NCBI GenBank assembly: GCA_011526085.1
Contig: WYBC01000039.1
Coordinates: forward strand, 124,001-188,000
Reading direction: 5' to 3'
DNA: 64,000 bases
DNA from: Lysobacter sp.
Lineage (GTDB): Bacteria > Pseudomonadota > Gammaproteobacteria > Xanthomonadales > Xanthomonadaceae
A program made the translations under genes and the position numbers. The notes under the pieces are model-generated. The model had not been told where the DNA came from. It worked only from the letters and a program-made list of their open reading frames with translations, and searched no databases. Of the stretch, positions 1 through 8,758 are shown in pieces. Within the stretch, counting starts at the first letter, position 1. Each line of letters opens with the position of its first letter.

Positions 1-198
1 CCATTCGTGGCCATGATCGCACCTGTACATTTTGTAGATTCTCATTGCTTTCTCAGTAGAACAAATGGATTCATATTCCGCCGATTTCGGTATTGAAATA
101 CAGACATAAACAGAGCTTTTGGTGATGAAATTTCTCAAAAAAGAAATTTACTTCGACTCATCAAAAATTTTCATCAGGAGAAAATTCTCGAAAGGAAA
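1..198. other. AT-rich gene-free left edge
   Basis: No convincing gene is seen here. The stretch is clearly richer in A and T than the rest of the window and lies just downstream of the small gene ending at 199. Short A/T palindromes occur, for example near 127-150 and 178-190, and could help end transcription from the minus-strand rhs locus, but none has a GC-rich stem. The composition fits the exchangeable tail of an Rhs locus, where orphan tips and immunity genes often lie; any such gene would lie left of the window. Confidence 0.5.
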
Positions 199-606
199 TC
201 AATTTCTGTAGTGCTCGTAAAATTCCCGATCCTGCCAGTCGTCCTTATATGCCTCTTGGAGGCGATGGGCAACGTCGCCGATGGCGAGCATTGCGTCGCC
301 GCCAAAGACAGTATTGATGCGCTGTTGCGCAAGCACTTGCAGTTCGGGCCAACGAAACTCATGAGCGACCAGTTCAATAAGCTCTGTTGGCACAGTTCCA
401 GGATCGAGGCTGCCTGGAGACGACATGGCAAATGTGGTGCGAACTCTCTCGAGAAAGTACTCCTTCAAGACTTCTTCTTTCTTCAGAAGACGAACAATGT
501 CGAAGAATGAAGATTCGGCCCAGTTCACCCCAAATCCTGCTGCCAATATTCGCAGTGCGTTTTCGATGAGCACATCAAGAAGTTTTTGGGAAAAGTTGGC
601 GTCCAT
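199..606 (-). CDS. Small protein, probable immunity protein to the Rhs toxin tip
   Basis: Encodes 135 aa with no signal peptide or membrane segment, so probably cytoplasmic. I do not recognise the family. The identification is positional: its ATG (606-604) shares one base with the rhs stop codon (TAA at 608-606, giving TAATG), so the two are translationally coupled, as is usual for polymorphic toxin/immunity pairs in which the gene right after the toxin neutralises the C-terminal tip. The protein is acidic, rich in E and D, and mainly helical by eye. The gene is AT-richer than the Rhs core, as is the coding sequence for the toxin tip, suggesting the two arrived together. No catalytic motif was seen. 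An alternative is an unrelated small cytoplasmic protein. Confidence 0.7.
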   Translation of the reverse strand: MDANFSQKLLDVLIENALRILAAGFGVNWAESSFFDIVRLLKKEEVLKEYFLERVRTTFAMSSPGSLDPGTVPTELIELVAHEFRWPELQVLAQQRINTVFGGDAMLAIGDVAHRLQEAYKDDWQDREFYEHYRN

Positions 607-3600
607 TAGAAGGTCCTTTCGATGTACTTGTTGGCCGAATCAAATCCTGCGCGTTGAAATGCCGACTCAGCAGCACTTTGAGCCATCGTCCCGCTTGGAC
701 GATAATGGCCCGATGCATTGTCAATGGAACGAAGTGCACCGTTCACAAAGCGTGCCTCGCCTGCCGCGAGTACGTCGGCGCCCCGGGACAGGCTCGTGTG
801 CGGCGTCCGTCCAATGATCAACTCTCCTGATTCCTTAACCACGTATGTCAAGCGTCCGCTATAGCCAACTTTCTGAATTTGACTCGCAGGGAACAGAACA
901 GCAGGAATGATTTCGTCTGTAGGTGCAAGGTTGTGGAACCGCTTCGCTATATCATCACACCCCTGCGGCACCTCATCCGTTCCGCGCTTCCCGCCCCGTC
1001 CGATCCTGCCCCAGATGCCCTGCATCCGTTCCAGCAGCTTCTGCGCGCGCCGCATGTCGGCGCCCTGCTTCGCGGCCTGACCCGCGGCTCTCGCCAGCAG
1101 GCCGCCGCCCATCCGTTCCACGAGCGGTCGGGCGATCATCGCGCCGATGCGCTGGCCCCAGCCGCTGCCTGGGCCGCGGCCCTGAAGTCCCAGCGGGTCG
1201 CTGAACCCCAGCGGCGCGCCATTGCCGTAGGCGTAGGTGCTGATGCCGCCGGCCAGTCCGATCGGATCGCTCTGCACGTAGCGGCCGATGGCCGGATCGT
1301 AATCCCGGAAGTAGTTGTGATACAGCCCGGTCGCGGCGTCGTAGCGCTGACGGGGAAAGCGCATGTCCAGTACGAAGGCGATACCGTCGCCGTCCGGGTC
1401 TTCGTTCGGGAGCGTTTCGCCGAAGGCTTCGCCGGTGAGATCCCAGCGCCACACGGCCACGTCGCGGACCGGATCGATGGCGACGCGCGGGCTGCCCAGC
1501 GCATCGGGTTCGAGGTAATACAGCGTCTGGTTCGCGCCGGCGCCGACCAGCAGGCCGACCGGGAGGTCGTCGAGCCAGATCGCCTGCTGGATCGGCTGGC
1601 CGCTGCCGTCGTAGTCGCCCAGCCAGCGGCCTGCCTCGTCGTGCACGGCGGTGACCGATTGCCCGACGCTGCTGCGATGGACGCGTTCGCCGCGGGCGTT
1701 GTAGAGGTAGTCCACCGCCACGACGCCGTCGTGCCGGACCTGACGCATGCGACCGGTGGCGTCGTAGATGAAGTCGCGGACGATGTGGGTCGGGAAGGTT
1801 TTGGTGGCGGTCGAAGTCGCAGCAGGTCCCCTGACTGCGGCTCGGGATGTCGGCCGCGGACGGTCGTGCTTCTCGTCCCTGCGGGCGCGCGCCGGTGTCT
1901 GCAGACCCTGGTGCAAGTTGCGGGTCGGTTTTGCGCGCGTGCCGGAGGCGACCGGCGCCGCCATTTGCGCGGCGCTCGTCGCGGGGGCAATGCGCGTGGT
2001 GTTGCCGGCATCGTCGTACTGTCGCGATAGACCGCCCGCGCTGGCCAACCGATGGGTGTCGGCGACATACGCGTAGTCGCGCACCGCGCTGCCCTCGGTT
2101 TCGCGCGTGCGGTTGCCGGTCCTGTCGTATTCGTATCCCTGCAACAGCGTGGCGGTGGCGCCGTCGCGAACGCCGGTGAGCCGGTCCAGGCCGTCATAGC
2201 CGTAGGTGCGCTTCGAGGGCGCGCTCTGGTCGGCGCGCTGCAGCGACTGCAGATTGCCGACGGCATCGAACCAGTAGCCTTCGCTCAATCCGCCCGGGCG
2301 GGTGTCTTCGACGAAACCGGGCAGATAGTTCTGGTTGAGCGACCGCGCCAGCGTGCGACCGTTGCCGTAGGTCCAGCGCGAGACCGGGCCGAACGGGTAG
2401 TACTGCGCGTTGCGCAGCAGCGTCTCGGTCTGACCATTGGCCAGGGTCACGGTGAGGCTGGTGACCTCGCGCAATGGATTGCGGTCGATGCGAACCTGGG
2501 CGCCGTCCGGATAGGTCAGGCCCATCAGGTGCCCGGCGGGCGGGCGTGGGCGCAACAGCACGCCGTTGCCGCTGCCGGCCCGCGGCGTGTAGTCGTAGCG
2601 CACGGTGAAGGTGCGGCCCTGCGTGGCCTGCAGCTTGCGGGTGAGGTGGCCGAAGCGGTCGTAGCAGAACGCGGTCGCGCCGCTGGCGTCGGTCATGCGC
2701 GCGAGGCGACCGATGTGGAAGCGTTCGGCCGTCGGGCATTCGACGGGCGCAGCGTCGTACACGAAACCGAGATTGCGGCTGTCGTCGGGATAGGCGACCG
2801 ACGTTACCCGGTCCAGCGTGTCGTAAGCGTAGGTCGCGGTGATGCCACGGGCATCGGTGGTGGTGTGGACGCGGCCGGCGCCGTCGTAGGTCGACGTCGT
2901 GGTGCCGGTGTCCGGGCTGGTCGTGGAGACGACATCGCCGAAGCCGTTGTAGACGGTGTCGGTGTGCAGGCCGTTGGGATCGGTGACGCGCACCACGCGG
3001 TCGAGCGCGTCGTAATGCAACTGCGTCTGCGCGGCAAGGCCGTCCACGTCCTGCAGACTGCTGCGCAGCCGGCCGAGCGCGTCGTAACCGTGCGTGATCC
3101 TGCGGCCGAGGGCGTCGGTCTCCAGCGTGAGGTTGTCGACAGCGTCGTAGGCGAAGGTGGTCGCACGCAGCTCGGCATCCTTCACTGCCTGCAGCCGGCC
3201 GAGGGTGTCGTACGTGCGCGAGAGCGTGCGCAGCAGCGCGCCGCCGGTGTCGCGCGCGTATTCGCCCACCACCTCACCGGCCGGGTTGAGTGTGAAGTCG
3301 AGGGTGTTGCCGACGCCATCGACGATGCGGGTCAGACGTTGCGCGGCGTCGTATTCGAACCTCGTCTCCACGCCGTCTGGCAAGGTCACGCGTCGGACGG
3401 CGCCGGTGGGGTGATAGTCGATCCAGGTCAACTGATCGTCGGTCTCGCTGCCGTCGTCGGTGCCGCGGACCTTGATCGCGATCGGCCGTCCTCGGGCGTC
3501 GCGGACGAGATCGGTCACAACGCCGTTCGCGTCGCGCATCGACAAGGTGCGGCCGGCGCCGTCGGAAGCGAGGACTTCGCGCGTATGGCCCAGCGCGTCG

Positions 3601-5753
3601 ATGGTCTTCCACGGATCGCCCTTGCGATACGCGCAGCTGCCCGGCGCGGTCGCGCAGCCGGGCGCGTCGGTCATCCGGTATTCGAAGCGAACGATGTCGG
3701 TTGCGCCGGGCAGCGGACCGTCGATCGACTTCAGCAGGCCGACGACCGGGCAGGCGCTGTCGATGGTGTCGCAATAGGCGATGCTGGTCGTACGGCTCGT
3801 CCCGGTGACCGGATCGATCACGGACTCGCTCGTCGTCTGACGACGCGTGTTGTAGGCCCAGGTCGTGCGCGCCACGAGCCTGCCGGCCTTGTCGCGTACC
3901 TGTAGTGCGGTGGTCATCCCGGTGACGGGGTCGCGGTCGACTTCGTGTCGCCGTTCCTCATCGGTGCCGACCGCTTCGGTGGTGGCGGTGAGATGGACGC
4001 TGTCGTAGGCGTAGTCGGTGATCGTGCCGGCCTTGTCGACAACGCGGGTCAATCGGCCTTCGGCGTCGTAGCTCAGCTGCGACGAGTGGTTACCGTCGTT
4101 GTTGCCCAGAATGCGGCGGTAGGTGCCGGACTGGATCGTGTAGGCGTCGCTGCCGCCGTCGGCGGTCTGGAGGGTGGCGTGGTCTTCGTCCGGATAGGAC
4201 ACGGTCGCGACTTCGTTGGGCGAACCTAGCACGCGGCTGGAGATCGCCCGGCCGCGCGCGTCGTAGGCGAACGACGCGTAGCGGCGCCCGTCCTCGGCGG
4301 TGATGCCGGTGAGATGGTGCCGGCGATCGGTGGTGCCGGCGAGTCCGGCTTCGTTGTAGTGGTACTGACGCACGGTACCGCCCGGTTGCACGACCGTGAC
4401 GAGGTTCAGCTTGTCGTCGTAGCCGTACGCGAACACCGTATCGTCGGGCAGGACGATGCGGCGCAGCAGCCGGTCCGCGTACTCGAAGCGAAGTTTCCGA
4501 CCCTGCGCGTCGGTCACGCTGGAGATCGCCTTGTCGGCGTAGGCGATCGACACGTCCGCCAGCGGGTCGTCGGGATGACGGACCGCGATCAGATAGCCGT
4601 CGGTATCGAACTCGCGCAGTTCGCCGTCGGGCATGCGCAGGCGCCAGCCGATGCCGTTGGCGTTGATCCGTTCGAGGATGCGGTCGGTCGAATTCTCGCC
4701 CCGGTGGCGATTGCCGCCGACCGCGCGATAGCCTTCGTAATCGCCCGCCTCGCCGATGTGCAGATACGGCACCGTGCTGCTGGTGCCGACGAGAATGCGG
4801 TCGCTCCAGGTATGCGTCCACGCCACCGCGAACTGCCGGTTGTTGCGGAACTGGCGCAGCGAGCGGTAATGGCGTACGAAGTCCTGACCGGCGAACGTGA
4901 AATCCGCTTCCGCGCGACGCTTCTCCCCGGTCGCCGGATAAATCGGATTCGGGCTGCCCGCGCAGCTGCCGCATTGATGGATGGGCGATTCGATGAAGAC
5001 GACGCGGTCTTCCTGCGCCGTGCACAGGAAGTCCTGGGTCAGCAGTTCGTCCAGGACCGCGCCCGAAATCGTCTCGAACCCCGTGCGGCAGTACGCCGGA
5101 CGTTGCTTGAGTACGGAAAAGTCCTTGGTGTAGGGACCGTCGACGCACAGCATCTCGACCTGATATCGCCGCTGACCGTAGCTGATGCGGCCGCGGGTGG
5201 TGTTGGCGACCGGATTGAGGCTCGGCAGGCTGTACTCGCCGACCACGGTGACGCTGCCGGGAATGCATTCCGGGAACTGCCGGCGGACCGCGGCCTTGCC
5301 GAGCTCGACGACCTGCGATTCGCTGGCGCACCAGCCGGGCAGCCCGGTCTGGTCCTCGCTGAGCGTGCAGTCGCCGTTGCTGTTGCCGAATGCGCCGAAA
5401 TCGCCGAAGTAGGCCGGCACGCCGATGCTTTCGGCCCGGCGATCCATGACCGCGTACTGCTGTCGGATCGTGTTGGGATTCACCGGAGCGGTGGCGAAGT
5501 GTTCGACGACATCGCCGGCGCCCTTCAGCAACGGGTCGGCGCGCATCACGGCTTCGGCCTGGTCGAGGGTCGGCCGGCAGACCTGGGGATCGGAATTGTT
5601 GCCGTAACAGAAATTCGGCGCGGGCGTGGGTCCGGCCACCTGCGCCACCGCCCCCGGGCCGCCGAGGATGAGAAGCGCCAGCAGAAGGCTGCGCCAATCC
5701 CGCAGCCGACCGAGGAGGCGCGAACGGTTTCCAGCGTCGGTCGAGAGAGGCAT
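606..5753 (-). CDS. Rhs-family polymorphic toxin with C-terminal toxin tip
   Basis: A 1715-aa Rhs/YD-repeat protein. Residues about 19-38 form a hydrophobic stretch ending in AVAQ, probably a signal peptide. Near residues 258-275 is the NPIYPATGEK-like element that begins the Rhs part (DUF6531-like). Many YD repeats (YDALGRL, YDTLDRV, YDGLDRL) follow and would build the hollow beta shell. The core ends with the hallmark SDPIGL...YAYGN...SDPLGL around residues 1488-1523. The last 192 residues are variable; the final 110-120 (about 609-960) are encoded by AT-richer DNA and carry PHTSL, AAGE and SGHYRP motifs of a toxin module I cannot name. An atypical segment of about 60 residues encoded near 1786-1970 interrupts the YD repeats. 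The chosen ATG precedes the signal peptide. No vgrG or T6SS gene is in view, so the delivery route is unknown; the N-terminal signal suggests Sec export rather than a PAAR-Rhs T6SS effector. Confidence 0.85.
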   Translation of the reverse strand: MPLSTDAGNRSRLLGRLRDWRSLLLALLILGGPGAVAQVAGPTPAPNFCYGNNSDPQVCRPTLDQAEAVMRADPLLKGAGDVVEHFATAPVNPNTIRQQYAVMDRRAESIGVPAYFGDFGAFGNSNGDCTLSEDQTGLPGWCASESQVVELGKAAVRRQFPECIPGSVTVVGEYSLPSLNPVANTTRGRISYGQRRYQVEMLCVDGPYTKDFSVLKQRPAYCRTGFETISGAVLDELLTQDFLCTAQEDRVVFIESPIHQCGSCAGSPNPIYPATGEKRRAEADFTFAGQDFVRHYRSLRQFRNNRQFAVAWTHTWSDRILVGTSSTVPYLHIGEAGDYEGYRAVGGNRHRGENSTDRILERINANGIGWRLRMPDGELREFDTDGYLIAVRHPDDPLADVSIAYADKAISSVTDAQGRKLRFEYADRLLRRIVLPDDTVFAYGYDDKLNLVTVVQPGGTVRQYHYNEAGLAGTTDRRHHLTGITAEDGRRYASFAYDARGRAISSRVLGSPNEVATVSYPDEDHATLQTADGGSDAYTIQSGTYRRILGNNDGNHSSQLSYDAEGRLTRVVDKAGTITDYAYDSVHLTATTEAVGTDEERRHEVDRDPVTGMTTALQVRDKAGRLVARTTWAYNTRRQTTSESVIDPVTGTSRTTSIAYCDTIDSACPVVGLLKSIDGPLPGATDIVRFEYRMTDAPGCATAPGSCAYRKGDPWKTIDALGHTREVLASDGAGRTLSMRDANGVVTDLVRDARGRPIAIKVRGTDDGSETDDQLTWIDYHPTGAVRRVTLPDGVETRFEYDAAQRLTRIVDGVGNTLDFTLNPAGEVVGEYARDTGGALLRTLSRTYDTLGRLQAVKDAELRATTFAYDAVDNLTLETDALGRRITHGYDALGRLRSSLQDVDGLAAQTQLHYDALDRVVRVTDPNGLHTDTVYNGFGDVVSTTSPDTGTTTSTYDGAGRVHTTTDARGITATYAYDTLDRVTSVAYPDDSRNLGFVYDAAPVECPTAERFHIGRLARMTDASGATAFCYDRFGHLTRKLQATQGRTFTVRYDYTPRAGSGNGVLLRPRPPAGHLMGLTYPDGAQVRIDRNPLREVTSLTVTLANGQTETLLRNAQYYPFGPVSRWTYGNGRTLARSLNQNYLPGFVEDTRPGGLSEGYWFDAVGNLQSLQRADQSAPSKRTYGYDGLDRLTGVRDGATATLLQGYEYDRTGNRTRETEGSAVRDYAYVADTHRLASAGGLSRQYDDAGNTTRIAPATSAAQMAAPVASGTRAKPTRNLHQGLQTPARARRDEKHDRPRPTSRAAVRGPAATSTATKTFPTHIVRDFIYDATGRMRQVRHDGVVAVDYLYNARGERVHRSSVGQSVTAVHDEAGRWLGDYDGSGQPIQQAIWLDDLPVGLLVGAGANQTLYYLEPDALGSPRVAIDPVRDVAVWRWDLTGEAFGETLPNEDPDGDGIAFVLDMRFPRQRYDAATGLYHNYFRDYDPAIGRYVQSDPIGLAGGISTYAYGNGAPLGFSDPLGLQGRGPGSGWGQRIGAMIARPLVERMGGGLLARAAGQAAKQGADMRRAQKLLERMQGIWGRIGRGGKRGTDEVPQGCDDIAKRFHNLAPTDEIIPAVLFPASQIQKVGYSGRLTYVVKESGELIIGRTPHTSLSRGADVLAAGEARFVNGALRSIDNASGHYRPSGTMAQSAAESAFQRAGFDSANKYIERTF

Positions 5754-5902
5754 CGTAGTGGCCGTCCTTGTGTGTCTTGTCGTCGTGACGTTGCGGAATC
5801 GTATCGCCGATGCGATTCCGCACATTCCTGTGTCGATCCATTGCGCCGCATCCTCGCGGATGCATCCAGCCTGCCGCGGCAGGCCTTCCGCGCGAAACCG
5901 GC
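5754..5902 (-). other. Intergenic hairpins between plsB and rhs
   Basis: This gap holds two inverted repeats: a 9-bp stem at 5793-5801/5813-5821 (GCGGAATCG with CGATTCCGC) and a GC-rich palindrome at 5868-5886. Neither is followed by a T-run on the minus strand, so neither is a clear intrinsic terminator. They might reduce readthrough from plsB into rhs. No rhs promoter could be picked with confidence. Confidence 0.3.
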
Positions 5903-8758
5903 TCAGCCGACGGCGTCGGGCGTCGGTTCCGGCGTCGCCGCTTCCGGGCTGACCTTCTCGATCGTGTGTCGCAGTTCGCGGCCGAGGATGGTCTTGGCGT
6001 CCTTCGCCCAGTTGTCGAGGCGCTGGTCGAAGACCAGTTTGCTGTTCTCGTCGGGCCACACCAGTTTCAGTTCGCGCAGTTTGCGGATGAAGCTGCGGAA
6101 CAGGGTCTTGTCGAAGAATTCCGGGGCGGCGGGCGCGTACAGCAGGCTGAGGCGCTGCGCGGCGAGATGGCAGAGGCTTTCGAGTTCGCCGGCGCCGAGT
6201 TTGCCGGGGCCGTTCTTGGCCAGCACCGAGATCGCGATGTAGTAGCGCTCGAACGCCTGCTGCAGCGGGTGGCCGAGCGCGCGCAGCCGGAACACTTCGT
6301 CGGACTGGCCGGCGTTGCGGGCGAGGATGCCGCCGTCGTCGTCGCTGACCTGCTGCAGCAGGCCTTCGCGCACGAACACCGCGATGGTGCGTTGCAGCTG
6401 GTCGGCGAACCCGTCTTCGTCCCAGGGCAGGAACAGCTCGGCCTGCATGAACGGATACAGCGAGCGGCCGATGCGCAGCAGGGTGTTGCGGCTCATCCGG
6501 CGGTTGTGCTGGAAGCAGCAGGCGATCCATGCGGTCGCCACGAACAGATGCAGCACGTTGTTGCGGAAATAACTCAGCAGCACCGCGGTGTCGCCGCTCA
6601 CGTGGACCACGTCGCCGAGCGGATGCGCGGTGCGCGCGAGCACGCCGATGTCTTCGCCGTGGGCGACGATCTGTTCCGGCGTGTGCGGGGTGACGGTGAT
6701 GCGGTCGGAGTACGGCACTTCGGCCAGCAGCATTTTCGACAGCGCGATCTGCGCCAGCAGGTCGGTCTCGCCCATCGCGTGCTTCGGCGTGGACAGCACG
6801 GCCAGCGCCAGCAGGTTGATCGGATTGACGTCGGCGGCGCGGTTGATGTTGATCTGCACGCGATCGGCGAGGGTGTCGATCGCGCCCGCCAGCCACGCCG
6901 GTTTTTCGTCCTCGCCCACCGACTGGCCGTCCCACTCCGGCGCCTGTTCGGCGAGCACGTCGCCGAGCCGGATCGGCTCGCCGAAGTTCACCACCACCTG
7001 GCCGTAGTTCTGGCGCAGCACCTTGGGAATGCCCCACAGCAGCGACCAGATCGATTCCTTCTCCTTGGGCTTGCCGGAGAGTTCGTCGAGATAGCTGTTG
7101 CCTTCCATCAGCTTCTCGTAGCCGATGTACACCGGCTGGAACAGCACCGGGCGCGTGGGTTGGCGCAGGTAGGCGCGGATGGTCATCGCCAGCATGCCGC
7201 CCTTGGGCTGCAGCAGCCGTCCGGTGCGCGAACGCCCGCCTTCGATGAAGTATTCGATCGAATAGCCGCCCGCGACCAGCTGCGCGACGTATTCGGAGAA
7301 CACCGCCGAGTACAGCGCGTTGCCGCGGAAACTGCGGCGCAGGAAGAACGCGCCGCCCTTGCGCAGGATCGTGCCGATCACCGGCAGGTTGAGATTGATG
7401 CCGGCGGCGATGTGCGGCGGCACGATGCCCTGGGTGTAGAGCAGATAGCTCAGCAGCAGGTAGTCCATGTGGCTGCGATGGCAGGGCACATAGACCACTT
7501 CGTAACCCGGGGCGTCCTGTTTGAGGCGGTCGAGGTGATGCACCAGCACGCCGCGGTAGATGCGGTTCCACACCGTGGTGAGCAGGAACGAGGCCGAGCG
7601 CACCACCGGCGGCGAGTAGTCGGCCGCGATCTCGTAGGCGTAGGCGTGCGCCTTCTTCCAGGCGTCCTCTTCCTTGCCGTTCTCGCGCCGCGCGGTGTCG
7701 GCGATGGCCTGCTTCACCGGCTCGGCGGACAGCACCTTGTCGATCAGCAGGCGGCGGGTGGAGAGATCCGGCCCGATCACCGCTTCGCGGATGCGGTTGA
7801 AGTGGGTGCGCAGCACGCGCGAGAGCTTGCGCACGGTGCGCTCGGGCGGCAGCGCTTCGGCGACGACGCCGCGCACTTCGACCGGCGCGGCGAACTGGAC
7901 TCGGGTGTCGCGGCCGTTGAGCAGGATCGCCAGCAGCCGGCGCGAGCGGCCGACCAGGGTCCAGTTTTCCGAGAACAGCACCGAGAACCAGCCGTTGTTC
8001 CGGTCCGGCGCGCGGCCGACGAAGATCGACACCGGCACCAGCCGCACGTCGAGCGAAGGATCGGCGCGATGCGCGTCGAGCAGGCGCGCCAGCGCTTCGG
8101 AATGACGGCGCGCGGGACGCGCCATCTTCGGCGGCTTGCCGGTGGCGATGTCCACGGCCATGTCCGCGGCCAGCCCGAGGGTGCTGTTGGCGCTGCGCCG
8201 CGACAGCGCGACGTAGGCGCGCTTGCGCTTCAGCGGATCGCCCGGCAGCGGCCGCAGCGCCGACGGCAGGCCGGCTTCGCGGCAGGCGCGTTCGAGGATC
8301 AGCGCGTTGGACAGGCCGTAATCCTCGAGGACGTAGCAGATCGGGCGCGGGTCGTCGGCCAGCGGCTCCGGCAGCGGATCGATGCGCAGCTCGATCCACG
8401 GCTCCAGCAGGCGACCTAGCAGGCCGGCCCACCATGGCCGACGACCGCGGGCCGGCGGCGGGCTGGCCGTTGGCGGTTCCTCGGACGACGGTGCGGGCAT
8501 CGCCAGTTCGGGCTGCGCGGGCGCTTCGTCTCCTGACGGCGGCGGCGTTTCGGCCGGCGCTTCAGCCGGGACTTCGACCGGTATTGCGGCCGGCGCTTCG
8601 GCCGGGACTTCGATGGGCACGTCGACCGGCGCCTGGGCGGGTGCGGTCCCGGCATCGCCGGTCGCGCCCGGGGCGTCGGACGCGGGCGTCGGGACGGGGC
8701 CGGAGTCGGCTTCGAAGAGCGTGGGTTGGTTCGGGGATGTCGGCATGATCGCCGTCAT
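5903..8758 (-). CDS. plsB: Glycerol-3-phosphate 1-O-acyltransferase PlsB
   Basis: Catalyses the first step of phospholipid synthesis, acylation of sn-glycerol-3-phosphate at position 1, at the inner face of the cytoplasmic membrane. All four glycerolipid acyltransferase blocks are visible: block I with HRSHMDY (H-x4-D) near residue 428, block II GGAFFLRRSFRG, block III FIEGGRSRTGR near residue 509, and block IV PVYIGYEKL. The protein is 951 aa, longer than typical PlsB (about 800-880 aa), because of an N-terminal extension of about 110 residues rich in Pro, Ala and Glu with repeated PAEAP/VPVEVP units. The ATG at 8758 overlaps the stop of the upstream lipoprotein gene by one base (TAATG); an in-frame ATG at 8746 is an alternative start. 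Confidence 0.95.
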   Translation of the reverse strand: MTAIMPTSPNQPTLFEADSGPVPTPASDAPGATGDAGTAPAQAPVDVPIEVPAEAPAAIPVEVPAEAPAETPPPSGDEAPAQPELAMPAPSSEEPPTASPPPARGRRPWWAGLLGRLLEPWIELRIDPLPEPLADDPRPICYVLEDYGLSNALILERACREAGLPSALRPLPGDPLKRKRAYVALSRRSANSTLGLAADMAVDIATGKPPKMARPARRHSEALARLLDAHRADPSLDVRLVPVSIFVGRAPDRNNGWFSVLFSENWTLVGRSRRLLAILLNGRDTRVQFAAPVEVRGVVAEALPPERTVRKLSRVLRTHFNRIREAVIGPDLSTRRLLIDKVLSAEPVKQAIADTARRENGKEEDAWKKAHAYAYEIAADYSPPVVRSASFLLTTVWNRIYRGVLVHHLDRLKQDAPGYEVVYVPCHRSHMDYLLLSYLLYTQGIVPPHIAAGINLNLPVIGTILRKGGAFFLRRSFRGNALYSAVFSEYVAQLVAGGYSIEYFIEGGRSRTGRLLQPKGGMLAMTIRAYLRQPTRPVLFQPVYIGYEKLMEGNSYLDELSGKPKEKESIWSLLWGIPKVLRQNYGQVVVNFGEPIRLGDVLAEQAPEWDGQSVGEDEKPAWLAGAIDTLADRVQININRAADVNPINLLALAVLSTPKHAMGETDLLAQIALSKMLLAEVPYSDRITVTPHTPEQIVAHGEDIGVLARTAHPLGDVVHVSGDTAVLLSYFRNNVLHLFVATAWIACCFQHNRRMSRNTLLRIGRSLYPFMQAELFLPWDEDGFADQLQRTIAVFVREGLLQQVSDDDGGILARNAGQSDEVFRLRALGHPLQQAFERYYIAISVLAKNGPGKLGAGELESLCHLAAQRLSLLYAPAAPEFFDKTLFRSFIRKLRELKLVWPDENSKLVFDQRLDNWAKDAKTILGRELRHTIEKVSPEAATPEPTPDAVG

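Noticed and set aside
2052-8419. Long plus-strand frames (for example 2052-3905, 4314-6242 and 5810-8419) opposite rhs and plsB
   Set aside because: They are frame shadows of well-supported genes. They have no signal, domain or ribosome-binding site.
5754-8435. Upstream extension of the rhs reading frame through the plsB region
   Set aside because: The frame is open by composition but overlaps plsB, and the translation there is low-complexity Arg/Ala. The ATG at 5753 precedes a signal-like sequence.
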